A DNA stretch of 64,000 bases, taken from the NCBI RefSeq assembly GCF_008086595.1, contig NZ_RXYA01000004.1, forward strand, positions 124,001-188,000. Direction: 5' to 3'. Positions 53,719 through 61,433 of this stretch are shown here, piece by piece. The notes below the pieces were generated by a model, which worked only from the letters and a program-made list of their open reading frames with translations, ran no database searches and had not been told where the DNA came from. Every line of letters begins with the position of its first letter. Position 1 is the first letter of the stretch. The position numbers and the translations under genes are program-made. Source of the DNA: Acetobacterium paludosum (GTDB lineage Bacteria > Bacillota > Clostridia > Eubacteriales > Eubacteriaceae).

Positions 53719-55434
53719 TTATTTTTTCCAGGGAATGACGACGTAATGTCCCTTGGTATTTTCTGCTATCAGGTTAATCCATTTTTCTTCATTGGCTGCT
53801 CGGGCTCTTAAAAACGGGTCTTTCGTATCCGTTGCTAACAGACTGGCATTCATCACCCACCATTTGTTCATAATTCCTGCTCTTTTCAAATCTTCTTCCA
53901 GCCTTAATGCTTCAAATACCGGCGTTGCTTCGGGAAGAGCCACAATGATCACTTCTGTTTCATCCTGATTTTGAAGCCGTGGTAAAAGGTTCATCACCGA
54001 CTCAGGAATATCCGCATTGGAATGTTCCATTTCTTTAGCATAGCTTTCGGTTGAATTTAGCAGCAATAACGTATGGCCGGTGGGCGCGGTATCAATAACG
54101 ACAACCCCATCTTCGGCTTTTTCTACGGCATCGGCAAAAGCTCTGAATACCGCAATTTCCTGAGTACAGGGTGAACGCAGATCTTCTTCGATGTAGTCAA
54201 TATCTTCCTGACTGAGGTTATTGGCCTTCGCTTTTCCAATGACCTCGGCACGATATTTCTGAAGTTCTTCTTCTTCATCAATATTACTTACCGTAATATT
54301 TTCTCCACCCATGGTGGCCGCACTCATATGTCCGGCTGGATCAGTCGTTGTCAGATATACTTTTTTACCTAGTTTGGAAAGACCCAAAGCAATCGCTGCG
54401 GCAATCGTTGTTTTTCCAACGCCTCCTTTACCCATGGTAAAGATGACTTTCTTGTTTGTTTTATCTAAATCTTCAACCAATTTCTCCAAACCCGGCAATT
54501 CTTTAAGTTTGCTAACTGCATCACTATCAATCACATCATCTTCAATAAAAAAGCGACGAATATTTTTGATCCCTGCTACATTATAGGCCCGAAGAGGAAG
54601 CGTGTAAATATCTAAAGTCTTCATACTGTTTGGTATTTTTTTGACCGCCTCTCTTTGTTTTGAATAAAAAGCCGTGGCAATTTCATCGGTTTTATCAAAG
54701 TTCTCCAGAACACCGTTGATAACAAGTATCTGATTTTCAACCCCAATCTCTTTTAATTCTTTGGACGCTCTGGCTGCTTCTGCTAAAGGTGATGTTTCCG
54801 GGCGGGAAACCAAAACTAAAGTGGTCATTCTTCCATCGGATAAGTTTTTAACTGCCTTTGCATACATTTTCTTTTGTTCAGTTAAGCCCGACAACTGACC
54901 TAAGCAGGAAGCCCCATGCGTACTTTCATCAATAAAGCTATCCCAGGCTGATGGCAATTGAAGCATTCTTAATGTGTGTCCTGTAGGCGCGGTATCAAAA
55001 ATAATATAATCATATTCTTTACTCATAGTTTCATCTGTGATAAAGCGAGAGAATTCATTGAAAGCTGCAATCTCTACGGTACAGGAGCCTGAAAGCTGTT
55101 CTTCCATACTCGCAATCGCTGCTTCTGGAAGTTTTCCGCGATATGGACCAACAACAGATTCTTTATATTCTTCGGCTGCTTCGATGGGATCGAGGTTTGC
55201 AACAACCAGATTTGGCACCCCTTTAATAGGAACACCCTGTCCGTTTAATTCAGTTTCAAAAACATCTTGTAAGTTTGAAGCGGGATCGGTACTTACCAGG
55301 AATACCTTTTTACCTTTATCAGCAAGACTCACCGCCGTTGTACAAGCTACCGATGTTTTGCCAACGCCGCCTTTGCCAGTGTAAAATAAATATTTAGTCA
55401 ATTTAACATTATCTGGTGTAAAATTCTTATACAT
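53719..55434 (-). CDS. arsA: Arsenite-stimulated ATPase ArsA
   Basis: A 571-residue tandem ATPase. P-loops GKGGVGKT lie at 20-27 and 335-342, and DTAPTGHTL is present in each half. As(III) ligands are Cys118, Cys177 and Cys423, against 113, 172 and 422 in the plasmid R773 protein. It normally drives the ArsB pump with energy from ATP and receives arsenite from ArsD. No arsB or acr3 is in the window, so the pump is elsewhere or the proteins have another use. It is the first gene of its operon. Confidence 0.95.
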   Translation of the reverse strand: MYKNFTPDNVKLTKYLFYTGKGGVGKTSVACTTAVSLADKGKKVFLVSTDPASNLQDVFETELNGQGVPIKGVPNLVVANLDPIEAAEEYKESVVGPYRGKLPEAAIASMEEQLSGSCTVEIAAFNEFSRFITDETMSKEYDYIIFDTAPTGHTLRMLQLPSAWDSFIDESTHGASCLGQLSGLTEQKKMYAKAVKNLSDGRMTTLVLVSRPETSPLAEAARASKELKEIGVENQILVINGVLENFDKTDEIATAFYSKQREAVKKIPNSMKTLDIYTLPLRAYNVAGIKNIRRFFIEDDVIDSDAVSKLKELPGLEKLVEDLDKTNKKVIFTMGKGGVGKTTIAAAIALGLSKLGKKVYLTTTDPAGHMSAATMGGENITVSNIDEEEELQKYRAEVIGKAKANNLSQEDIDYIEEDLRSPCTQEIAVFRAFADAVEKAEDGVVVIDTAPTGHTLLLLNSTESYAKEMEHSNADIPESVMNLLPRLQNQDETEVIIVALPEATPVFEALRLEEDLKRAGIMNKWWVMNASLLATDTKDPFLRARAANEEKWINLIAENTKGHYVVIPWKK

Positions 55435-55464
55435 GATTATCCTTCTTTCTTATATGAACATCAA

Positions 55465-55490
55465 ATCATATAACTTTATATTCATATGAT
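55465..55490 (-). promoter_or_regulatory. Candidate ArsR operator dyad
   Basis: ATCATAT (55465-55471) and ATATGAT (55484-55490) are inverted around 12 bases and overlap the -10 region of the arsA promoter, as expected for an ArsR-type repressor. Confidence 0.5.
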
Positions 55491-55514
55491 ACGTCGTTCA
55501 TGTGAGTTTGTCAA
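55486..55514 (-). promoter_or_regulatory. Sigma-A promoter for the ars operon
   Basis: TTGACA (55509-55514), 17 bases, TATCAT (55486-55491) on the minus strand, about 50 bases before arsA. Confidence 0.8.
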
Positions 55515-55665
55515 CCATTATTTTTATTTAATCTGATCTTTCAGATCCAACTATTGTATAAGCTCACCCCTTCATGCTCTCTGACAAGTAATAATTGTTT
55601 GCCGAAATATTCCAACCCGGTTTCTGTCAAATAGAATCTTTACAAAAATCTACCCGCTAATTTTA

Positions 55666-55694
55666 TTGACGAATGTTTCTATGGAAGCTATTAT
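55666..55694 (+). promoter_or_regulatory. Sigma-A promoter for the cysteine desulfurase gene
   Basis: TTGACG (55666-55671), 17 bases, TATTAT (55689-55694), then AAAGGAG and the ATG at 55743. Confidence 0.7.
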
Positions 55695-55742
55695 TAAGGC
55701 AATAGCTAAGCATATTATTATATTGTTATAAAGGAGTAAAAA

Positions 55743-56894
55743 ATGGATGTTTATTTAGATAATGCCGCAACAACTTTTCCAAAGCCATCAATTGTCCCTG
55801 AAAAGATTTACGATTATATTATAAATAATGGTGGCACCTCGGGAAGAGGCGCCTATGAAAAAGCCATGCTGGCGGATGGTCTTGTTTATCAAACGCGAAA
55901 AAGTTTAGCCAAACTTTTTAATCACTCCGACCCTAAAACCGTCATTTTTACTTCATCAGTTACCGAATCTTTAAACCTTGCGCTCCAGGGCATTCTAAAA
56001 CCCGGCGATCATGTGGTCACCAGCGCACTAGAACACAACGCGGTCTGGCGCTGCCTAAAAACCCTGGAACGGGACCGTGGCATTTCCATTTCAATTGTTC
56101 CGGCCAATTCTCAGGGCGAAACAAAAATTGAAGATGTTGAAGCGGCCATCAGACCTGAAACCCGGCTCATTGTTTTTACCCATGCTTCAAACGTTCTGGG
56201 AACCATTCAACCCATTGCTGCCATCGGTAAACTGGCTCGCAGCAAAAACATTCTTTTTCTGGTTGATGCTGCTCAATCCGCCGGAGTTCTCCCCATTGAT
56301 GTCCAGGCGCAACAGATTGATTTGTTGGCTTTCACCGGACATAAAAGCCTTTTAGGCCCGATGGGCACCGGTGGACTGGTGGTTAATTGTGATGCCGATA
56401 TTCACCCATTAATATCCGGAGGAACGGGCGGAGATTCGGCCTATGAATACCAGCCTGATTATTATCCCAATCATCTGGAAGCCGGAACCCTGAACGTCAG
56501 CGGGATTATCGGTCTCGGTGCCGCTTTGGCATTTTTGGAAACCGAAGGGCTGGGTAACATTCGACGGAAAGAAGATTTCCTTGTCGCCTACGCTTTAAAT
56601 GCCCTCGCAACAGTCCCAAATATTGAACTATACGGTCCTCGTGATTCTACCAAAACAGTCGGTGTCATTCCTTTTAATATTGCCGGGGAGCTGCCGGAAG
56701 AAGTTGCCTATTATCTGGATCAGGAATGTCATGTTATGATCCGTTCAGGTCTGCACTGCGCCCCCAGTGCCCATCGTCTGATCGGCACGATAAAGCGCGG
56801 CACCTGCCGCGTGGGCATCGGGTATTTTAATGAAACTGCGGATATCGATGCCCTTGTCAACGGACTGCAATCATATATAAAGGAGAATAAATAA
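55743..56894 (+). CDS. Class V aminotransferase, cysteine desulfurase family (EF2568-like)
   Basis: A 383-residue PLP enzyme. The N-terminal YLDNAATTFPKP, FTGHKSLLGP with the PLP Lys, and the active-site loop RSGLHCAPSAH with Cys identify the cysteine desulfurase/selenocysteine lyase family. This shorter subgroup is known from selenium-dependent molybdenum hydroxylase loci. It could supply sulfur (or selenium) to XdhC or Fe-S assembly. It abuts the next gene, so the two are co-transcribed. Confidence 0.9.
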   Translation: MDVYLDNAATTFPKPSIVPEKIYDYIINNGGTSGRGAYEKAMLADGLVYQTRKSLAKLFNHSDPKTVIFTSSVTESLNLALQGILKPGDHVVTSALEHNAVWRCLKTLERDRGISISIVPANSQGETKIEDVEAAIRPETRLIVFTHASNVLGTIQPIAAIGKLARSKNILFLVDAAQSAGVLPIDVQAQQIDLLAFTGHKSLLGPMGTGGLVVNCDADIHPLISGGTGGDSAYEYQPDYYPNHLEAGTLNVSGIIGLGAALAFLETEGLGNIRRKEDFLVAYALNALATVPNIELYGPRDSTKTVGVIPFNIAGELPEEVAYYLDQECHVMIRSGLHCAPSAHRLIGTIKRGTCRVGIGYFNETADIDALVNGLQSYIKENK

Positions 56895-57434
56895 ATGTAT
56901 CTTGAAACGATCAACCTCATCTTTATCAAGCCCTGTACGACTGGTGGCGGACGGGTTAAATTCAAGGCTAAAATGAGTCGCTCCATTGCCGAGCTGATGC
57001 CCTACCTCAATGCGGAGATCAATACGGCCCTTTACATCCCCCAGGCACAAACCTTCACCTATAAAATTGAAAGCCATATTATCACGATTAAAGATGACCG
57101 GCTCACCTGTACCCAATTGACCAACGAAGCCCAGTGTTATGAAATGATCGATCATCTAAAAGATGTCATTAATGATACCTGGGAACGCAAAGAATCCATC
57201 ACCCCCAATGAAGAAACAAGAGAGCGCCCCAGTGCCATTCAGTTGTATAAGCTTTTGCCTAAAAAAATCGGTTGCAAGGCCTGTGGACATGCTTCCTGTA
57301 TGGCTTTTGCGACTAAAATGATTTTGGGAACCGCTCGGTTAAACCAGTGTCCGCTCCTGAAAGAGGACGATTATTCGCCCAACTATCTGAGTCTGGAATC
57401 GCACCTGCAGCTTTTAGGTTATGAGACAGACTGA
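56895..57434 (+). CDS. Fe-S cluster protein with CODH/ACS-gamma-like motif
   Basis: 179 residues. The C-terminal part has the 4Fe-4S motif of CODH/ACS gamma and RnfB: Cys in KKIGCKACGHASC and CPLLKED after about 16 residues (Cx2Cx4CxnC). The N terminus starts MYLETINLIFIKPC and is unassigned. It starts at the stop codon of the cysteine-desulfurase gene. It may be the sulfur acceptor or electron carrier for that enzyme. Confidence in the motif is high and in the role low. Confidence 0.8.
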   Translation: MYLETINLIFIKPCTTGGGRVKFKAKMSRSIAELMPYLNAEINTALYIPQAQTFTYKIESHIITIKDDRLTCTQLTNEAQCYEMIDHLKDVINDTWERKESITPNEETRERPSAIQLYKLLPKKIGCKACGHASCMAFATKMILGTARLNQCPLLKEDDYSPNYLSLESHLQLLGYETD

Positions 57435-57532
57435 TAGTGATTGGTTCTGAAATCAAAACTATTATAGTTTTTTAACTAAAAAGTGCTAAAATATTAAAAA
57501 CAGTTACTATAATCAACCAAGGAGTATATACA

Positions 57533-57772
57533 ATGGAAAGTTTTTCTGAATTAAACGATCAAGAACTTATAAAAAAGCTTGAAGCTTTGAAAGAAGATTT
57601 GGCAGATATTGAAAATGAAAAAAACTTTACCTCCAATCAATCCGGCCTTCATCTGTCCAGTGCCAAGATCATTTCACAAATAAAGGAGTTCGACTCCGAA
57701 ATTTCAATTCTTAACAAGCAGCTTTCCGAATGCTGTAATGAAGTGGAAAAACGCAATCTGCCTAAAGTATAA
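57533..57772 (+). CDS. Small coiled-coil protein of unknown function
   Basis: 79 residues, mostly helical with heptad-like spacing (LIKKLEALKEDLADIENEK; IISQIKEFDSEISILNKQL). One Cys pair (SECCNEVEK) lies near the end. AAGGAG precedes the ATG at a suitable distance. No family recognised. Confidence 0.65.
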   Translation: MESFSELNDQELIKKLEALKEDLADIENEKNFTSNQSGLHLSSAKIISQIKEFDSEISILNKQLSECCNEVEKRNLPKV

Positions 57773-57833
57773 ATTCAGCCTGCGATGTTTTTGGGGTAAT
57801 ATTTCTTTTGTCAGTACAGAATGAAACTCTCAA

Positions 57834-57862
57834 TTGCATTTCTATAAGGAATTGGTTATAAT
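57834..57862 (+). promoter_or_regulatory. Sigma-A promoter for the second ArsR-family gene
   Basis: TTGCAT (57834-57839), 17 bases, TATAAT (57857-57862). It lies inside the longest possible frame of the downstream gene, which supports the shorter start at 57987. Confidence 0.75.
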
Positions 57863-57986
57863 GTTATCAACAGCTATTAGAAATGCTTTTAGTGTATTTC
57901 TCTATAGTTCGCGGATAGGCCACCAAGTGAACGCAAGTATTCATTTGGCTCATTGGTTTCGCATAAATCAAATAAAGAGGTTCAAT

Positions 57987-58283
57987 ATGAATTCAGACGA
58001 CGTTTCGGTTAAAATTTTCAAAGCTCTTGGTCATCCCATCCGTTTGCAAATAGTGAAATTTCTGCTGGATGAACCACGGTGCGTATGCGAAATCAACAAG
58101 CATTTCGAATTTAGTCAGGCAAATACTTCTCAGCATTTAAAAATTCTTAAAGAGGCTGGAATATTGGAAAATAAAAAGGTTGGAGTAGAAATGCATTATG
58201 CCGTAAAGTTAAAGGGGATTGCATCCCTGTTAAGCATCATGGAAAATGTTGTCGCAGAGTTTTTTGAAACTTTAGACTTTTAG
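57987..58283 (+). CDS. ArsR-family winged-helix regulator (second)
   Basis: 98 residues from an ATG at 57987 preceded by AGAGG. The core is IFKALGHPIRLQIVKFLLD, with CVCEINKHFEFSQANTSQHLKIL; the CVC pair in alpha-3 suggests metal or redox sensing as in ArsR. The frame can be extended to 57834, but that passes through a -35/-10 pair. It stands alone, followed by a bidirectional terminator. Confidence 0.85.
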   Translation: MNSDDVSVKIFKALGHPIRLQIVKFLLDEPRCVCEINKHFEFSQANTSQHLKILKEAGILENKKVGVEMHYAVKLKGIASLLSIMENVVAEFFETLDF

Positions 58284-58298
58284 TTTTATAGCCTATCT

Positions 58299-58334
58299 AA
58301 AAAAGCTTTTGCATTATTTTGCAAAAGCTTTTTT
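58299..58334. terminator. Bidirectional intrinsic terminator
   Basis: AAAAAAGCTTTTGC (58299-58312) and GCAAAAGCTTTTTT (58321-58334) pair perfectly around an eight-base loop, with T runs on both sides. It separates the ArsR gene from a converging small ORF. Confidence 0.85.
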
Positions 58335-58341
58335 TAGTGTT

Positions 58342-58437
58342 CTATAATTTTTTTAAAACCATTTCAGTGGCGGCACCGGTAAGCATAATGCAATGTTCAA
58401 GATGTTCAGGACTTCCAAATTTGAATTTTTGCTTCAT
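58342..58437 (-). CDS. Possible 31-residue small protein
   Basis: Reading MKQKFKFGSPEHLEHC then IMLTGAATEMVLKKL, 31 residues, stop TAG at 58342-58344. An AGGAG site lies about ten bases before the ATG (58437), and a terminator follows. A nearer ATG in another frame (MDEAKIQIWKS) ends after eleven codons. The sequence looks protein-like (hydrophobic second half, one Cys) and has proper signals, but I recognise no family. Confidence 0.4.
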   Translation of the reverse strand: MKQKFKFGSPEHLEHCIMLTGAATEMVLKKL

Positions 58438-58594
58438 CCATATTAATCTCCTCATCTCATATATTTTTTTATTTCTCTCATCAACAATATTTTAATGGAA
58501 GTTCCTCTCACAATAACATTTTCTTCTTAGCCTTGCAAAGTAAAATAATAGCAGCAATTAAGCTTGCAAATTAAAGCTACCTGGCAATCCATTT

Positions 58595-59782
58595 TCACGC
58601 TGATTCTGTCAAACAGCATTCCAAAATGCCAATCATTTCATCAATATGCTCTTTCTCAATGACCAATGGTGGTAGAAACCGGATCACATTTGCACCTGCC
58701 GAAATGATAATTAGCCCCAATTCCTGTGCCTTTGCAATATAGTCATTCACTGGATGATCAAATTCCAGTCCTTGCATCAATCCTTTTCCGCGACGTTCTT
58801 TCACACAAAAATACTCTGTTACCAGATTATCTAACTTTTCTTCTAAATATTCGCTGACTTCTTTGACATGCTCCAGGAGGTTGCTCTCTTTATAAATATC
58901 AAAAACAACATTGATCGCGGCACCTGCCAGGGGATTAAACCCATATGTCGTTCCATGGTCCCCTGGTTCCAGTACATTTGCCGCCTTCCCTCTTGCCGCA
59001 AATGCTCCGACCGGAATTCCACCCCCAATTGCTTTTGCCGAAGCGATGACATCCGGGATGACGCCATAAGCCTGGTAAGCAAACATCTCGCCCACACGTC
59101 CCATCCCGCATTGTATTTCATCGAGCATGAGCAATATATCGTGTTCTTTACAGATTTTTTCAACGCCTTCCAAAAATTCTTCTGTTGCTGGGTATAAACC
59201 GCCCTCACCCTGAATTGTTTCAAGAAGGATGGCGCAGGTATTTTCACTCATTTCTGCTTTAACACTTTCCAGATTATTAAATTCTGCAAACTTAATGTTC
59301 GGAATCATCGGACCAAAGGCCTCCTGATATTTTGGCTGACCAGTGACCGCCAGTGCCCCCATGCTTCTTCCATGGAAAGAATGGTTCATTGCAATAATTT
59401 CGCCTTCAGCACTTCCAGTTTTCTGATAATAATATTTGCGTGCAAGTTTAATTGCCCCTTCAATCGCTTCTGTCCCTGAATTGGTGAAAAACACTTTCTC
59501 CATTCCTGAAGCTTCCGCAAACTTCTCAGCCGCATCCGCTGACGGTTTATTATAGAATAAATTAGATGTATGGATCACCTTATCTATCTGTTGTTTTAAT
59601 GCATTATTATAAGTTGTGTTTTCATATCCCAGTGCAAATACGCCAATACCCGCAGCAAAATCAAGATACCTTTTTTGATTGTCATCATACAGATAAACGC
59701 CTTTTCCATGATCTAATACAATTGGATATCGATTGTATGTATGAAGGAAATATTCCTCAGCCTTTTCGATTGTTTTGTTCAT
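58595..59782 (-). CDS. argD: Acetylornithine aminotransferase (argD-type class III aminotransferase)
   Basis: A 395-residue PLP enzyme. Motifs: FTNSGTEAIEGAIKLARKY, NHSFHGRSMGALAVTGQ, LLMLDEIQCGMGRVG, and ASAKAIGGG with the PLP Lys. It converts N-acetylornithine with 2-oxoglutarate (or succinyl-diaminopimelate, a common second use). No other arg gene is near, so the pathway assignment rests on family alone. AAGGAAG precedes the ATG. Confidence 0.88.
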   Translation of the reverse strand: MNKTIEKAEEYFLHTYNRYPIVLDHGKGVYLYDDNQKRYLDFAAGIGVFALGYENTTYNNALKQQIDKVIHTSNLFYNKPSADAAEKFAEASGMEKVFFTNSGTEAIEGAIKLARKYYYQKTGSAEGEIIAMNHSFHGRSMGALAVTGQPKYQEAFGPMIPNIKFAEFNNLESVKAEMSENTCAILLETIQGEGGLYPATEEFLEGVEKICKEHDILLMLDEIQCGMGRVGEMFAYQAYGVIPDVIASAKAIGGGIPVGAFAARGKAANVLEPGDHGTTYGFNPLAGAAINVVFDIYKESNLLEHVKEVSEYLEEKLDNLVTEYFCVKERRGKGLMQGLEFDHPVNDYIAKAQELGLIIISAGANVIRFLPPLVIEKEHIDEMIGILECCLTESA

Positions 59783-59812
59783 ATTTATTCACTTCCTTAG
59801 AATTTATATGCA

Positions 59813-59841
59813 ATTTTATCACAAAGTTTTTTTAATTGCAA
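59813..59841 (-). promoter_or_regulatory. Sigma-A promoter for argD
   Basis: TTGCAA (59836-59841), 17 bases, TAAAAT (59813-59818) on the minus strand, about 30 bases before the gene. Confidence 0.7.
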
Positions 59842-59885
59842 TAACTATGATTAATTTTCCTTGCTAAAAAGTTGAATCTTAAGAA

Positions 59886-59914
59886 TTGACGATTTTTTAA
59901 GTAAAGTGTATAAT
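59886..59914 (+). promoter_or_regulatory. Sigma-A promoter for the amidohydrolase gene
   Basis: TTGACG (59886-59891), 17 bases, TATAAT (59909-59914). Between it and the ATG is a small hairpin (TATATGC...GCATATA), and then AAGGAG. Confidence 0.8.
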
Positions 59915-59966
59915 AGCATTCATATAGTTTCTATATGCTTTCAGCATATAACTAAGGAGATAAATA

Positions 59967-61331
59967 ATGGGACAAATTTTGATAAAAAACGCCTACATTG
60001 TAACAATGAACGCTACTAATCAGGTGTTTACAAATGGGAGTATATTAGTTGACTACGATAAAATCATTGCAGTGGGCAAAGTGGACAAAAAGCTGATAAA
60101 AAAGAGCGCCGAAACCATCAATGCCAAAGGCAAGTATGTTCTTCCGGGGTTTGTTAATACCCATGTCCATACCTCTCAGCAGCTTGGCCGGGGCCTCGGT
60201 GATGATGTAAACTTGTTAACCTGGCTTCATGAGCGTATCTGGCCATACGAAAGCAACATGACGGAAGAAGATTCTTACATCTCTACCCTGCTCTGCTGTC
60301 TGGAGCAAATCCGGGCCGGCGTGACCTCTTTTGCCGAACCCGGGGGACAATTTGTCAGCGGTATGGTAAAAGCGGTAACCGAAGCCGGACTTCGGGGAAA
60401 ACTGGCAAAATCCGTGATGGATTGTGGTGAGGGACTGCCTGAAATTTGGCAGCGAAGTACCCAGGACGAACTGGACAAACAGGAAGAGGATATCCGGAAA
60501 TATCACAATACGGCCGATGGCAGAGTTCAGATATGGGTTGGACTCCGCACCATTTTCAACAACTCGGACGATTTAATCATTAAATCCAAGGAGCTGGCTG
60601 ACAAATACAATGTCGGGCTTCATATGCATGTCGCCGAAGTCAAAGACGAAATTGATTATACCATGGCGGTTTATGGCGAACCAACCGTCACCCATCTTAA
60701 CAAACTTGGTGTTCTTGACAAAAATTTTCTCGCGGTTCATACCGTATGGCTCACCGATGAAGAAGTTGAACTGTTTAGAGCGAAGAAGGTAAAAGTTTCC
60801 CATAATCCGGCTGCGGCCATGCGAGTATTGGGTTTCGCCAAGATTCCCAAAATGCTCAAGGAAGGGATCTGTGTCTCCATTGGAACGGATGGTGCACCTT
60901 CCAGCAACCGCATGGATATGGTCGACGAACTCTGGCTGACTTCTCTAATCCACAAGGGCTGGCGGCTCGACCCCACGGTCATGAAAGCCGAAGAGATTCT
61001 GGAAATGGCGACGAAAAATGGCGCTAAAGCATTGCTTGATGAAGACAGCTATGGCAGTCTTGAACCCGGAAAAAAAGCGGATCTGATTATTATCAATCCT
61101 GACTCCGCTTCGATGTTACCGCTTCATGACCCCATTGCCAATCTTGTCACCGCCATGCATTCTTCAAACGTTGAAAGCACCTTATGTAATGGTCAGTGGC
61201 TGATGAAAAAGCGAATCATCCAAACATTGGATGAGAAAGCCATTCTGAAAGAAGCCCAAAAACGAGCTGACGCCATCCGCAAACGCGCCGGAATAGAACT
61301 TCCCGACCGATTTCCAACGATAACATTTTAA
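59967..61331 (+). CDS. Amidohydrolase of the MTA/SAH deaminase (ATZ/TRZ) family
   Basis: 454 residues. Metal site residues are HVH in GFVNTHVHTSQQ, His in GLHMHVAEV, His in AVHTVWL, and Asp in SIGTDGAPSS. The family deaminates adenosine-type nucleosides, guanine or related ring compounds; the closest pattern is the S-adenosylhomocysteine/methylthioadenosine deaminase group, though GTDGAPSSNRMDM differs from the usual GTDGAASNN. The substrate remains open. It is convergent with adenine deaminase, with a terminator between them. Confidence 0.85.
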   Translation: MGQILIKNAYIVTMNATNQVFTNGSILVDYDKIIAVGKVDKKLIKKSAETINAKGKYVLPGFVNTHVHTSQQLGRGLGDDVNLLTWLHERIWPYESNMTEEDSYISTLLCCLEQIRAGVTSFAEPGGQFVSGMVKAVTEAGLRGKLAKSVMDCGEGLPEIWQRSTQDELDKQEEDIRKYHNTADGRVQIWVGLRTIFNNSDDLIIKSKELADKYNVGLHMHVAEVKDEIDYTMAVYGEPTVTHLNKLGVLDKNFLAVHTVWLTDEEVELFRAKKVKVSHNPAAAMRVLGFAKIPKMLKEGICVSIGTDGAPSSNRMDMVDELWLTSLIHKGWRLDPTVMKAEEILEMATKNGAKALLDEDSYGSLEPGKKADLIIINPDSASMLPLHDPIANLVTAMHSSNVESTLCNGQWLMKKRIIQTLDEKAILKEAQKRADAIRKRAGIELPDRFPTITF

Positions 61332-61355
61332 GAAGCAACTAAATTAATTGAAAGT

Positions 61356-61401
61356 AAAACCACCTTGAACCTGTATTTAAAAAGGTTCAAGGTGGTTTTT
61401 T
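61356..61401 (+). terminator. Strong intrinsic terminator
   Basis: AAAACCACCTTGAACCT and AGGTTCAAGGTGGTTTTTT pair over 17 bases with a ten-base loop and end in a T run. It lies between two convergent genes and can act for both. Confidence 0.88.
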
Positions 61402-61433
61402 CGATCATTCTTCGCTAAACTATAATTCACCGC

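Larger units (their letters stand above)
55435..55742. other. Divergent region between arsA and the cysteine desulfurase gene
   Basis: It holds one promoter for each direction (both listed) and an ArsR-type dyad at the ars end. The middle (about 55520-55660) is AT-rich; I recognise nothing more in it. Confidence 0.5.

Noticed and set aside
57834-57986. N-terminal extension of the second ArsR regulator
   Set aside because: The extension contains a -35/-10 pair with 17-base spacing and has no ribosome site; the shorter start has AGAGG.
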